Shown here piece by piece: positions 37,364-45,544 of a DNA stretch of 64,000 bases (positions are counted from its first letter, which is position 1; each line of letters starts with the position of its first letter). A program made the position numbers and the translations under genes. Below the pieces are notes generated by a model, which was not told the origin of the DNA, did no database searches, and saw only the letters and a program-made list of their open reading frames with translations. The stretch is from Adhaeribacter radiodurans. GTDB taxonomy: Bacteria; Bacteroidota; Bacteroidia; Cytophagales; Hymenobacteraceae. The stretch is from contig NZ_CP055153.1 in assembly GCF_014075995.1 (NCBI RefSeq), positions 62,001 to 126,000 on the forward strand, written 5' to 3'.

Positions 37364-39766
37364 TTACTCGCTGCGCAGCGCATTAACCGGGTTAGCCACG
37401 GCTGCTTTAATGGCTTGAAAGCTGATGGTAGCTAAAGAAATCAAAATAGCCAGTGCGCCGCCAATGCCAAAGATCCACCAGGTAATGGAAGTGCGGTACT
37501 CAAAGTTTTGTAGCCAGGTTTGCATGCCCCACCAGGCCAGTGGCCAGGCAATCACGTTGGCCAGCAATACTAATTTTAAAAAATCACGGGATAGCAACGA
37601 TACAATACTGGTTACGGTAGCGCCTAATACTTTGCGCACGCCAATTTCCTTGGTGCGTTGCTGGGCGGTAAAAGCCATTAACCCAAATAAACCCAAACAA
37701 CTGATAAAAATGGCTACCCCAGCAAAAGCTTTAAACAAGCGCAGCATTTTTTCGTCTTGCGCGTAATATTGGGCTAGTTTATCGTCGACGAATTGGTAAT
37801 CAAACACCTTTTGTGGGAAAGTTTGCTGCCATTGCTGCTTGATTAAACCGAGCGTTTGTGACATATTCTGGGTGCTGATTTTTAAGCTTAAGGTTTGGTA
37901 TCTTTCCGTTAGGGTACTCATTACTATGGGCGAGATTTCGTTGTGCAGCGATTGGTTATTAAAATCTTTCACTACGCCCACAATGGGTAAAGCGGGACCA
38001 CCATAAAAACGAAGTGTTTTACCAATGGCTTGCTCCGGGCTTTGGATACCCACTTTCCGCAGGAATGTTTCGTTTACTACTACTTCCCGCAGTGTATCGG
38101 CGGCTTGGTATTTTCGTCCGGCGAGTAATTGCAGGCCATAGGTCCGGAAGTAAGCGGTATCAGCCAGCTTTACCTGCGGTTCCAGGTAAGCCGGTAAGCT
38201 TTTATTATCAAACTGTTCAATGCCCCAACTGGAGTTAAAGTCCATATCGGAAGGCAAAGCCCGGCTATAGCTAGCTTGCTGAATTTGCGGATTTTGTAGC
38301 AATTGTTCTTTAAAGGTTCGGAATTTTAATTGGCTCAAACTGTCGCTGTCCATGCGCAGAAAAACCAAGGCGTCTTTTTGAAAGCCTAAATCCTGGTTCC
38401 GTACAAAATTCATCTGATTTATAACCAGAATAGTCCCGACAATAAGCACTTGTGAAATACTAAATTGCACCACTACCAAAGCCTTGCGCAACGAAACCCC
38501 GCCTACGGTTTGCGAAACGCCTTTGCTTTTTAAGGCCAATATTGGCTGGAATCCGGATAATACCAAGGCCGGATAAGTACCGGCGAGTAAGGTAACCAAC
38601 CCTATAATACCCAACGCAAACAACAGCAATTCCCCGGAAAAAAGCGGCAAAGTTTCGGGTAGTTTTAATAATTGTTTTAACCACGGAAAACTCTGGTAAG
38701 CCAGCGCGAGGGCCAGTACCATGGCTACCAAAACCACTAAGCCGGTTTCGGTTAATAACTGCCGGAACAACTGCCAACGGCTGCCGCCCAGTACTTTGCG
38801 CACGCCAATTTCTTTCGAACGTTTCGCGGCCAAAGCGGTGGCTAAGTTTATAAAGTTAACGCAGGCCATAATAATAAGAAAAACGCCTATGCCCGTAAAT
38901 AACCACAAAGTCTGGCGCGAAATATTAGAACCGGTAAAAGAATCGTACTCTTGGTTAAAGTGGATATCCGTTAAGGGTTGAAGCGTAGGAAAAGTAATTT
39001 TAGGAGGAGCTACGTTTTTATCGTGCGCAGCAGTGAGCAGTTGTTGAAACCGCTTGGCCGACATGTTTTCCGGCAAGGCCACATAACCCTGAAAATCGCT
39101 GTCGATGCCATCCCAGCCTTTTGTTTTTACATAATTCTCCATCGTGGCAAACGATACCAGCACTTTTAAAGGGAAATTGGTATTAGCGGGCGGGTTCTGC
39201 AAGATGCCCGATACCTGTAAGGTTTTATCATCTATTTGAATAAACTTACCCACAGCCGTTTGCCAACTACCAAAATATTGCTCCGCTGCTTTTTGAGTAA
39301 GCACAGCTTGGTTAGGAGCCGAAAGCGTGGCTTTAGGATTACCCTGTAAAAACGAGAAATTAAAAATTTTAAAAAATTCCGGTTCCAGAAAAAATACACC
39401 CACCTCTTCCCGGAACATTTTGGGAGTAGCGTTCTTTTGCTCGTCCAGAACGGTAACCTGGCTGCCGGCGTAATGCGATAACTGCGTTACTTTTACTTCG
39501 GGGAAATCGGTGCGCAGCACTTCCGGAAACGGCACGTGCACCCCAGATTGATGGCCAATATGGTCCTCGAACCGCAATTCGGTTACTACCCGGTAAATAC
39601 GCTCCGGATGCGTATGAAACAAATCAAAACTACTTTCAAACCGCACAAAAACCCAGATGAGTAAGGCACAGGCTAAACCTACGGCCAAACCCACCACGTT
39701 GAGCAAGGTATAATACCGGTGACGAAGCAAGTTCCGGATGCCCACGAGAAAGGATGTACTCAGCAT
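37364..39766 (-). CDS. MacB/FtsX-type ABC transporter permease (array 1, gene 2)
   Basis: This 800-residue permease starts MLSTSFLVGIRNLLRHRYYT. That extreme N-terminus differs from the M(F/L)xNYLK pattern of the other paralogues. The middle signature is INLATALAAKRSKEIGVRKV and the C-terminal one QQRTKEIGVRKVLGATVTSI. It ends ANPVNALRSE. It follows an intrinsic terminator (39855-39883) and a 148-bp gap, so it probably opens a new transcript that continues through genes 3, 4 and 5 with gaps of 26-46 bp. No sigma-54-like element was found in its leader. Confidence 0.9.
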   Translation of the reverse strand: MLSTSFLVGIRNLLRHRYYTLLNVVGLAVGLACALLIWVFVRFESSFDLFHTHPERIYRVVTELRFEDHIGHQSGVHVPFPEVLRTDFPEVKVTQLSHYAGSQVTVLDEQKNATPKMFREEVGVFFLEPEFFKIFNFSFLQGNPKATLSAPNQAVLTQKAAEQYFGSWQTAVGKFIQIDDKTLQVSGILQNPPANTNFPLKVLVSFATMENYVKTKGWDGIDSDFQGYVALPENMSAKRFQQLLTAAHDKNVAPPKITFPTLQPLTDIHFNQEYDSFTGSNISRQTLWLFTGIGVFLIIMACVNFINLATALAAKRSKEIGVRKVLGGSRWQLFRQLLTETGLVVLVAMVLALALAYQSFPWLKQLLKLPETLPLFSGELLLFALGIIGLVTLLAGTYPALVLSGFQPILALKSKGVSQTVGGVSLRKALVVVQFSISQVLIVGTILVINQMNFVRNQDLGFQKDALVFLRMDSDSLSQLKFRTFKEQLLQNPQIQQASYSRALPSDMDFNSSWGIEQFDNKSLPAYLEPQVKLADTAYFRTYGLQLLAGRKYQAADTLREVVVNETFLRKVGIQSPEQAIGKTLRFYGGPALPIVGVVKDFNNQSLHNEISPIVMSTLTERYQTLSLKISTQNMSQTLGLIKQQWQQTFPQKVFDYQFVDDKLAQYYAQDEKMLRLFKAFAGVAIFISCLGLFGLMAFTAQQRTKEIGVRKVLGATVTSIVSLLSRDFLKLVLLANVIAWPLAWWGMQTWLQNFEYRTSITWWIFGIGGALAILISLATISFQAIKAAVANPVNALRSE

Positions 39767-39854
39767 ATTTTTAATAATTACACATTTACGACTTATTATT
39801 CTAATTCAGCTGCCGCTAAAACTGAAACCTATAAGCTTGTATTAACGACTGTTG

Positions 39855-39883
39855 GGACGGACAATTTTAAAAATTGCCCGTCC
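39855..39883 (-). terminator. intrinsic terminator between permease genes
   Basis: The arms GGACGGACAATTTT / AAAATTGCCCGTCC match at 13 of 14 positions with almost no loop sequence between the AT parts. It follows the stop of the 39915-42320 permease by 32 bp, and would separate that leading gene from the four-gene operon downstream. Confidence 0.65.
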
Positions 39884-39914
39884 TAACATCATCCAACTCG
39901 TATTTATTTACTAT

Positions 39915-42320
39915 TTACTCACTGCGTAAAGCCTTTACCGGGTTAGATACTGCCGCTTTAAGCGAATGCACGCTAATGGTAGCCAGAGCAATAAGTAAGG
40001 CTGCTCCCGCGGCAATACCAAAAATCCACCACGAAATAGAAGTGCGGTATTCAAAATCCTGCAACCACTGGCTCATGCCGTACCAGGCAATAGGCCAGGC
40101 AATCAGGTTAGCTACTAAAACCAGTTTCACGAAATCTTTGGAAAGCATTACCATAATGTTGCCCACGGAGGCTCCTAAAACTTTGCGGATACCAATTTCT
40201 TTGGTGCGCTGCTCAGTGGTAAAGGAAGCTAAGCCAAACAAACCTAAACACGCAATAAAAATAGCCAACCCAGCAAATACCGCGAAGATGCGACCTAGAC
40301 GTATTTCGGCCTGGTACTGGCTTTGCAACCGCTCGTTCATAAAAGTAAAATCGAAGGGATGTTTGGCGTCAAAAGCATTCCATTTTTGCTCTAGTTTGGC
40401 CAGCGTACCGGGCAAATCAGCGCTTTGCACTTTTACCACCAGAAACGTAGCGCGGTTAGAGCTGGCATTAAATATTAAAGGCTCTACCTTCTGGTGCAAC
40501 GACTGAAAATTAAAATTTTTGAGTACACCTACTACCACGCTGCCAATAGAATCCTGACCGCCATAACTAACCCGTTGCCCCAGGGCATCTTCGGGTTTTT
40601 GCCAGCCAAAGCCTGCTACGGCTGCTTCGTTGAGCATAATAGCCCGGGAAGTGTCGGTAGCAAAGCTTTTATCCAGAAAACGGCCCGCTTTTAATTCTAA
40701 ATTAAAGGTTTTAGCAAAATCAAAATCGGCCGGTAATACAAACCCGATAATCGAATTTTCCTCGGAATTACCTTTTCCTATGGGGCGCATAGGAGCACGC
40801 CACCAGTTATCGTCGGCGGGGATAGAACCCGTAAGCGTGGCTTGTTTTACATCTGGTAATTGCAGCAAATCTTCTTTTAAAGTTCGGGATTTTTTAAAAT
40901 CCAGGTTGCCCGGGATGTTCACTACCAGCATTTGCTCCTGGTCAAAACCCAGGCGTTTATTCTGCACGTACTGCATTTGGTTATACACTACGGCCGTACC
41001 CACAATCATGGCAATGGAAATAGCAAACTGCAACACTACTAGCCCTTTGCGCAAAGAGGCGCCATTGGTACTACCCCCAAACCGGCCTTTTAAAACCTGC
41101 ACTGGCCGGAAACCCGACAAGTAAAAGGCCGGATATAAACCGGCTACTATGCCGGCAAAAAACGTTAGGCCCATTAACCCCAGCCATAACCCGCCATTCG
41201 TCAAAAAATTGATTGTAATAAACTTGCCGGATAGTTGATTGAATAAAGGCATCGCCAGGTACACCATTACAATAGCCAGTATTAAAGCAAAACCCGAGAT
41301 AATCAGCGATTCGCTCAAAAACTGCCGGATTAATTGGCTGCGGGTAGCGCCTACTACTTTCCGCACGCCTACTTCTTTCGAGCGGTTCTGCGAACGGGCC
41401 GTAGCCAGGTTCATGAAGTTGATGCAGGCCAGTAAAATAATAAATAGTGCTAAAGCCGAGAATAAGTACACATTTTTAATGTCGCTCACCGGAGCTATTT
41501 GCCCGCCGTACTCCGCATTTAAATGCACATCTAATAAAGGCTGAATGTGCAGCGATGGCGGCGGCGGATTACCGGGTTGGTTGGGTTGGTATTTTTTAGT
41601 AAAAGCGGGTAATTTTTGTTCAAAAGCAGCGGCATTAAAGTGATCGTTTACCAGAATATAAGAGGCAAACCCGTAAGCGTACCATTGGCTCAAAAAGCCG
41701 CTGCCTACTAAACGCATAGGCACCAGAAAATCCGGACGCACCTGGGTAGTACGGGGTATCTCGGCCAGAATACCGGTTACTTTTAAAGTGTTAGCTGATT
41801 GGGTTTCGAGTTCTATAATTTTACCCATCGGGTCTTCGGCACCAAAATACTTTTGGGCCAGTTCCTGGCTCAGTACAATGGAGTTGGGTTCGTTTAATGC
41901 GGTTCTAGAATTTCCGGCAATTAACGGATAATCAAATATTTGGAACACCGTAGAATCTACGAAATAGCCGTTGGTTTCGTAGAGCGCCTTATCGTTGTAC
42001 CGAATCAGGGACTGGTTACCGGTACTGAGGAACCGGACAAATTGCTTTACTTCCGGGTAGTCTTGTTTGAGCTGCGGCGCAATGGCCGGCGAAGTTATAG
42101 CCGCTTTTTCTAAGGTACCGCTGTTATCCACGGTAATCGTGAGCCGGTAAATATTTTCGGCTTTGTTGTGGATTTTCTCAAAAGAAAGTTCGTCTTGCAC
42201 AAATAATAAAATAAACGTGCAACAGGCAATACCCACCGCCAAGCCAGCAATATTTATAAAAGAATACCCTTTGTGGCGGAGCAAATTTCGCAACGCGATT
42301 TTTAGATAATTTTTTAACAT
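39915..42320 (-). CDS. MacB/FtsX-type ABC transporter permease (array 1, leading gene)
   Basis: The 801-residue product starts MLKNYLKIALRNLLRHKGYS. It is the leading gene of array 1. The middle signature is MNLATARSQNRSKEVGVRKV and the C-terminal one EQRTKEIGIRKVLGASVGNI. It ends SNPVKALRSE. Its closest relative in the window is the permease at 56118-58499. The two share GLAVG-ACC TM1, IENIYRLT-type and EPNSIVLSQELA segments and NVYLFSALA(L/V)FIILLACI. Upstream are a sigma-54-like element and tandem motifs that recur before the first gene of array 2. It probably has its own transcript ending at 39855. Confidence 0.9.
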   Translation of the reverse strand: MLKNYLKIALRNLLRHKGYSFINIAGLAVGIACCTFILLFVQDELSFEKIHNKAENIYRLTITVDNSGTLEKAAITSPAIAPQLKQDYPEVKQFVRFLSTGNQSLIRYNDKALYETNGYFVDSTVFQIFDYPLIAGNSRTALNEPNSIVLSQELAQKYFGAEDPMGKIIELETQSANTLKVTGILAEIPRTTQVRPDFLVPMRLVGSGFLSQWYAYGFASYILVNDHFNAAAFEQKLPAFTKKYQPNQPGNPPPPSLHIQPLLDVHLNAEYGGQIAPVSDIKNVYLFSALALFIILLACINFMNLATARSQNRSKEVGVRKVVGATRSQLIRQFLSESLIISGFALILAIVMVYLAMPLFNQLSGKFITINFLTNGGLWLGLMGLTFFAGIVAGLYPAFYLSGFRPVQVLKGRFGGSTNGASLRKGLVVLQFAISIAMIVGTAVVYNQMQYVQNKRLGFDQEQMLVVNIPGNLDFKKSRTLKEDLLQLPDVKQATLTGSIPADDNWWRAPMRPIGKGNSEENSIIGFVLPADFDFAKTFNLELKAGRFLDKSFATDTSRAIMLNEAAVAGFGWQKPEDALGQRVSYGGQDSIGSVVVGVLKNFNFQSLHQKVEPLIFNASSNRATFLVVKVQSADLPGTLAKLEQKWNAFDAKHPFDFTFMNERLQSQYQAEIRLGRIFAVFAGLAIFIACLGLFGLASFTTEQRTKEIGIRKVLGASVGNIMVMLSKDFVKLVLVANLIAWPIAWYGMSQWLQDFEYRTSISWWIFGIAAGAALLIALATISVHSLKAAVSNPVKALRSE

Positions 42321-42434
42321 ATTTTCTAATTAAATTTTTTATGATGGCTGATCGGGCAGTTAAGTAATCAGAAACCTTCCGGCTTAGTTTAATAAAGCAA
42401 GCACATTGATGCCTTTGCTTAACCCTACTTTTAA

Positions 42435-42550
42435 TAATAAAAATGCCACATTTATATCTTATTGATTTGTAGGTGATTATAGCTTTATTTTCGTGATTTA
42501 GCTAGAAAAGCGTTCGCTTTTGATACAACTTTTTGTTCAGTTTTGTAACA
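42435..42550 (-). promoter_or_regulatory. sigma-54-like promoter with two upstream tandem motifs (array 1)
   Basis: On the minus strand TGGCATTTTTATTAT (42448 to about 42434) resembles a -24/-12 promoter: GG is followed by exactly ten bases and then the -12 position, which here reads AT instead of GC. It is about 115 bp before the start codon. Starting 63 bp further upstream are CGTTCGCTTTTGATACA (42511-42527) and TGTTCAGTTTTGTAACA (42534-42550), 23 bp apart. The same layout precedes the first gene of array 2 (63759-63878). Confidence 0.5.
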
Positions 42551-42703
42551 GGTTTAACTAAATAAAACCACGGCTTTTAGCTAAGAATAAAATACTTGCC
42601 GCACGTATTCTTGATAATAGATAAGTAGCAGAGAATCAAAGTGCCACGCATAAGAAGAAAGCTCTTAATGCTTGTTTAAGTATTTGAAAATGTATTGGTT
42701 AAG

Positions 42704-42810
42704 TGGCAATCTCCCGATTAGATTGTACCAGCGCCCGTGTTAAGCATAGCGTCACTGGTGCTTATTAACAAAAGTCAGTCTCCCGACTGACGGGTATTTA
42801 AACTAGTATT
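42704..42810. repeat. REP-like hairpin cluster
   Basis: Three small stem-loops lie close together: CAATCT-CCCGATT-AGATTG (about 42706), CACCAGTGACGC-type arms around 42731-42760, and GTCAGTC-TCCC-GACTGAC (about 42774). CTCCCGA in the loops is shared. The same CAGTCGGGAGAC core appears at 42921. This is part of the 1-kb gene-free stretch between the permease array and the P1 peptidase gene. Confidence 0.5.
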
Positions 42811-42919
42811 TGGTGCCATTGCAATAGATATTGCTGCCGGAACGAGCCGATAGCGTGTGCTTTTTGAAATTTAATAAATTCTGAGCCATAAACTCGCTTC
42901 AGCAAAGAGGTTAAGTTTC

Positions 42920-43069
42920 GCCAGTCGGGAGACCAATGTCATTAAGTTAAGCTAATCGAAAGAAAAAAGTCCCCCTTTGAAGGGGGTAGGGGGATGATTA
43001 ACCGTATTGGATTACGTTTTCTTAAAGTTTTCCATTCCTTAACTTAATGACATTGGAAAGGAGACTGGC
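42920..43069. mobile_element. ~150-bp MITE-like element with long terminal inverted repeats
   Basis: The ends are GCCAGTC(N)GAGACCAATG-type sequence. The inner 19 bp (CCAATGTCATTAAGTTAAG, 42933-42951) is perfectly repeated in inverted form at 43038-43056. The outer seven bases GCCAGTC / GACTGGC also match. The interior holds GTCCCCCTTTGAAGGGGG and no reading frame. Size, terminal repeats and lack of coding fit a miniature inverted-repeat element. Target-site duplication was not resolved by eye. Confidence 0.6.
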
Positions 43070-43092
43070 TCTTGTCTGTTCGTTACCAGTCT

Positions 43093-43117
43093 CGCTGCGC
43101 TAAGACTTGCGCCAGAA
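43093..43117. repeat. copy of the AAGACTTGCGCCAGA repeat
   Basis: CGCTGCGCTAAGACTTGCGC followed by CAGAA matches 3360-3384 (CGCTCCGTTAAGACTTGCGC). In both places it lies beside a GCCAGTC..GGAGACCAATG unit, which suggests that the two pieces travel together. Confidence 0.6.
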
Positions 43118-43322
43118 GTTGCCAGAGTTAGTTAGAGTCTGTAAAGGCAAAAAGATTTACCAGGATGACGGGTTACGAGAAAAGTCCGCGGCCACTTTTC
43201 TAGAAATTTATAAATATTCTTCCGGTAAATACGCGGATAGTTTACAAGAGAAAGCTGGGACGATTTAGTTAAATATTCTACTTATATTAGAAGGTATTAT
43301 TTAAATTTATTTACTAAATAGA

Positions 43323-43351
43323 GCGATATTTTTAAAATTTAAAAATATCGC
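43323..43351. promoter_or_regulatory. 29-bp near-perfect palindrome upstream of peptidase gene
   Basis: GCGATATTTTTAAA / TTTAAAAATATCGC form 14-bp arms around one base. It ends 33 bp before the P1 peptidase start. It could be an operator or a hairpin that blocks upstream transcription. The rest of 42321-43384 beyond the listed repeats shows no gene. Confidence 0.45.
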
Positions 43352-43384
43352 GAAAAATTATCTTTAGAATACCTCCTGTTGTCC

Positions 43385-44517
43385 ATGTCTAAAGTCTTTT
43401 TTTTACTTTTATTATTTACTATGGTAAGTTCGGTACAGGCCCAGGAGAGAAAGCGCGCCCGCGAATACGGCCTGAAAACTGGTATTTTACCTACCGGTAA
43501 AAACAACGCTATTACCGATGTGCTCGGCGTAAAAGTAGGCCACGTAACTTTAAATAACGGCGAAAGTATCCGGACGGGAGTAACAGCGATTGTGCCGCAC
43601 GCGGGTAATTTGTTTCAGGAGAAAGTGCCGGCCGCCGTGTACGTAGGCAATGGTTTTGGTAAACTGGCCGGCAGTACGCAAGTACAAGAACTAGGCAACT
43701 TAGAAACCCCTATTTTACTTACCAATACTTTAAACGTGGCCAATGCCATGAACGCTCTGATTAGTTATACGTTACAATTGCCGGGCAACGAAAAGGTGCA
43801 ATCGGTAAACGCGCTGGTCGGCGAAACCAACGATGGTTACCTCAACGACATTCGCGGTAGGCATGTAACCGAGGCACACGCGCTGCAAGCTATTCAACAA
43901 GCCAAAGACGGACCGGTGGCGGAAGGAAACGTGGCGCGGGCACTGGTACGGTTTGCTTTGGTTTTAAAGGCGGTATTGGCACGGCTTCGCGCCAGGTTAA
44001 ACCAGAACAAGGCGGCTACACCGTAGGCGTGCTGGTACAAACCAATTTTGGCGGCGTATTGCAAATTAACGGCGCACCGGTGGGCGAAGAATTAAAAAAT
44101 TACCTGACCGAACAAATGAAAGCTAAAGCCGATGGCTCTTGCATGATAGTGGTAGCCACCGATGCTCCCGTGGACGCGCGCAACCTGGAGCGGATAGCCA
44201 AACGAGCCATGCTGGGCTTAGGCAAAACCGGCGGCATTGCGGCTAATGGCAGCGGCGATTACGTAATTGCTTTTTCCACGCATCCCAATTTACGCATTCC
44301 TCATAATTCGGAGTCAAAAACGCAAACTGTAACTTTACTGCGCAACGATGAGGTAACACCTTTGTTTCTGGCTACTATCGAGGCTACCGAAGAAGCTATT
44401 TTAAATTCGCTTTTTAAAGCTGAAACTTCAACCGGTCGCGACCAGCATCGTATTCCAGCTTTACCCATTGATCAAACCCTTAAAATTTTAAAAAAGCACC
44501 ATGTCCTCCAGCCCTAA
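43385..44517 (+). pseudogene. P1 family peptidase (DmpA/L-aminopeptidase-like) split by a one-base frameshift
   Basis: The start is the ATG at 43385, followed by a signal peptide (VFFLLLLFTMVSSVQAQ). The N-terminal part carries GLKTGILPTGKNNAITDVLG and ALVGETNDGYLNDI, typical of the DmpA family. The frame breaks at GTGG 43931-43934. The downstream -1 frame gives the expected family continuation GAGTGTVCFGFKGGIGTASR, then GVLVQTNFGGVLQINGAPVG and the nucleophile site AANGSGDYVIAFST (Ser codon at 44251; DmpA self-cleaves at this Gly-Ser). Adding one G restores a protein of about 377 residues. Family members cleave N-terminal amino acids or beta-peptides. As read the gene is inactive, unless frameshifting or a sequencing error is involved. 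Its 3' end overlaps the next gene by 17 bp. Confidence 0.85.
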
Positions 44518-45358
44518 CCTGTACGTTTACCACCACGGCGAAATAATTTTACTGCAAGATGCTTTTTTGCACATTAGCGATTTGGCGGTGCAACGTGGCT
44601 ACGGGATTTTTGATTTTTTTAAAATTCAAAACAACGTGCCTTTATTTCTGGATGATTACTTGGCGCGTTTTTATGAATCGGCTAGGCTCATGGATTTATC
44701 GGTACCTTTTGCGCCGGCAGAGCTTAAAAAAGTGCTGTATCAGTTAATGGAGAAGAATCAAATACCAGAATCGGGCATTAAAATGGTTCTCACGGGTGGT
44801 TATTCTGAAGATGGTTTCACCCCGGCTGCTCCTAATCTGATTATTACCCAGCAACCCGTTTCTCTGCCCCCCGCAGAAGTGGTAGAGCAAGGCATTAAAA
44901 TTATTACATATTCCTTCGTCCGGGAATTGGCGCAGGCTAAAACCATTAATTATACCACCGGCATCCGGCTAATGAAAGAGGTAAAAGCCCAAAATGCTAC
45001 GGATGTTTTATACCACCACAACAATGTAATAACCGAGTTTCCGCGCTGTAATTTCTTTATTATAACCCAAGATAACCAGGTACGCACCCCGGGGGAGGAT
45101 GTGCTGAAAGGTATAACTCGTAAAAATGTACTGGAACTCGCCGCTAAAAAATACCCCACTGAAGCAGGAGCCATAACCCTCACCGATCTCGCCCAAGCCA
45201 AAGAAGCTTTCCTGACCAGTACTACTAAACGCATTATCCCTATTGTGCAGGTAAACGACCAGTTGATTAGTAATGGCAAACCCGGTTCTGTAACACTTGA
45301 TTTGCTACAAGATTTAGCAGCTTTAGAAAATCAACAGGCAATGCTAAACGTTCTATAA
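44501..45358 (+). CDS. class IV PLP aminotransferase (D-amino acid / branched-chain type)
   Basis: The 285-residue protein starts at an ATG inside the last codons of the peptidase gene (17-bp overlap), which implies translational coupling. The fold-type IV pattern is DLAVQRGYGIFDFFKI, FLDDYLARFYESARLM, then AQAKTINYTTGIRLMKEVKA with the PLP lysine at about K147. ITEFPRCNFFII corresponds to the conserved (V/I)TEGxxxN segment with EG changed to EF. TSTTKRIIPIVQVN follows. The family covers BCAT, D-alanine transaminase and aminodeoxychorismate lyase, and I cannot choose among them. The coupled peptidase suggests processing of (D-)amino acids or peptides. Confidence 0.87.
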   Translation: MSSSPNLYVYHHGEIILLQDAFLHISDLAVQRGYGIFDFFKIQNNVPLFLDDYLARFYESARLMDLSVPFAPAELKKVLYQLMEKNQIPESGIKMVLTGGYSEDGFTPAAPNLIITQQPVSLPPAEVVEQGIKIITYSFVRELAQAKTINYTTGIRLMKEVKAQNATDVLYHHNNVITEFPRCNFFIITQDNQVRTPGEDVLKGITRKNVLELAAKKYPTEAGAITLTDLAQAKEAFLTSTTKRIIPIVQVNDQLISNGKPGSVTLDLLQDLAALENQQAMLNVL

Positions 45359-45484
45359 ACTTTATTGAAAGCAGTTGCATTACAATATCTTTTTTTCTTT
45401 TGTATAGCATAGCATTACCTACGGCCTAACCAGAAAAGAAAGAATGGTGAAAGGATGAGCTAATTATTAAATAAATAAAAAAGA

Positions 45485-45513
45485 CGCTCCTGTGGTTAAC
45501 AAACCCAGGAACG
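45485..45513. terminator. terminator-like hairpin between convergent genes
   Basis: CGCTCCTGTGG / CCCAGGAACG pair imperfectly around TTAACAAA, between the aminotransferase stop (45358) and the end of the beta-helix lipoprotein gene (45545). It could serve either strand. Confidence 0.45.
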
Positions 45514-45544
45514 CCGTTTGGCTAAAGCAGTTTAGAAAAAGTAA

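Noticed and set aside
42641-42646. Another TGGCAC on the minus strand (TGGCACTTTGATTCT)
   Set aside because: It lies upstream of the paired motifs, not downstream, and no gene start follows at a suitable distance.
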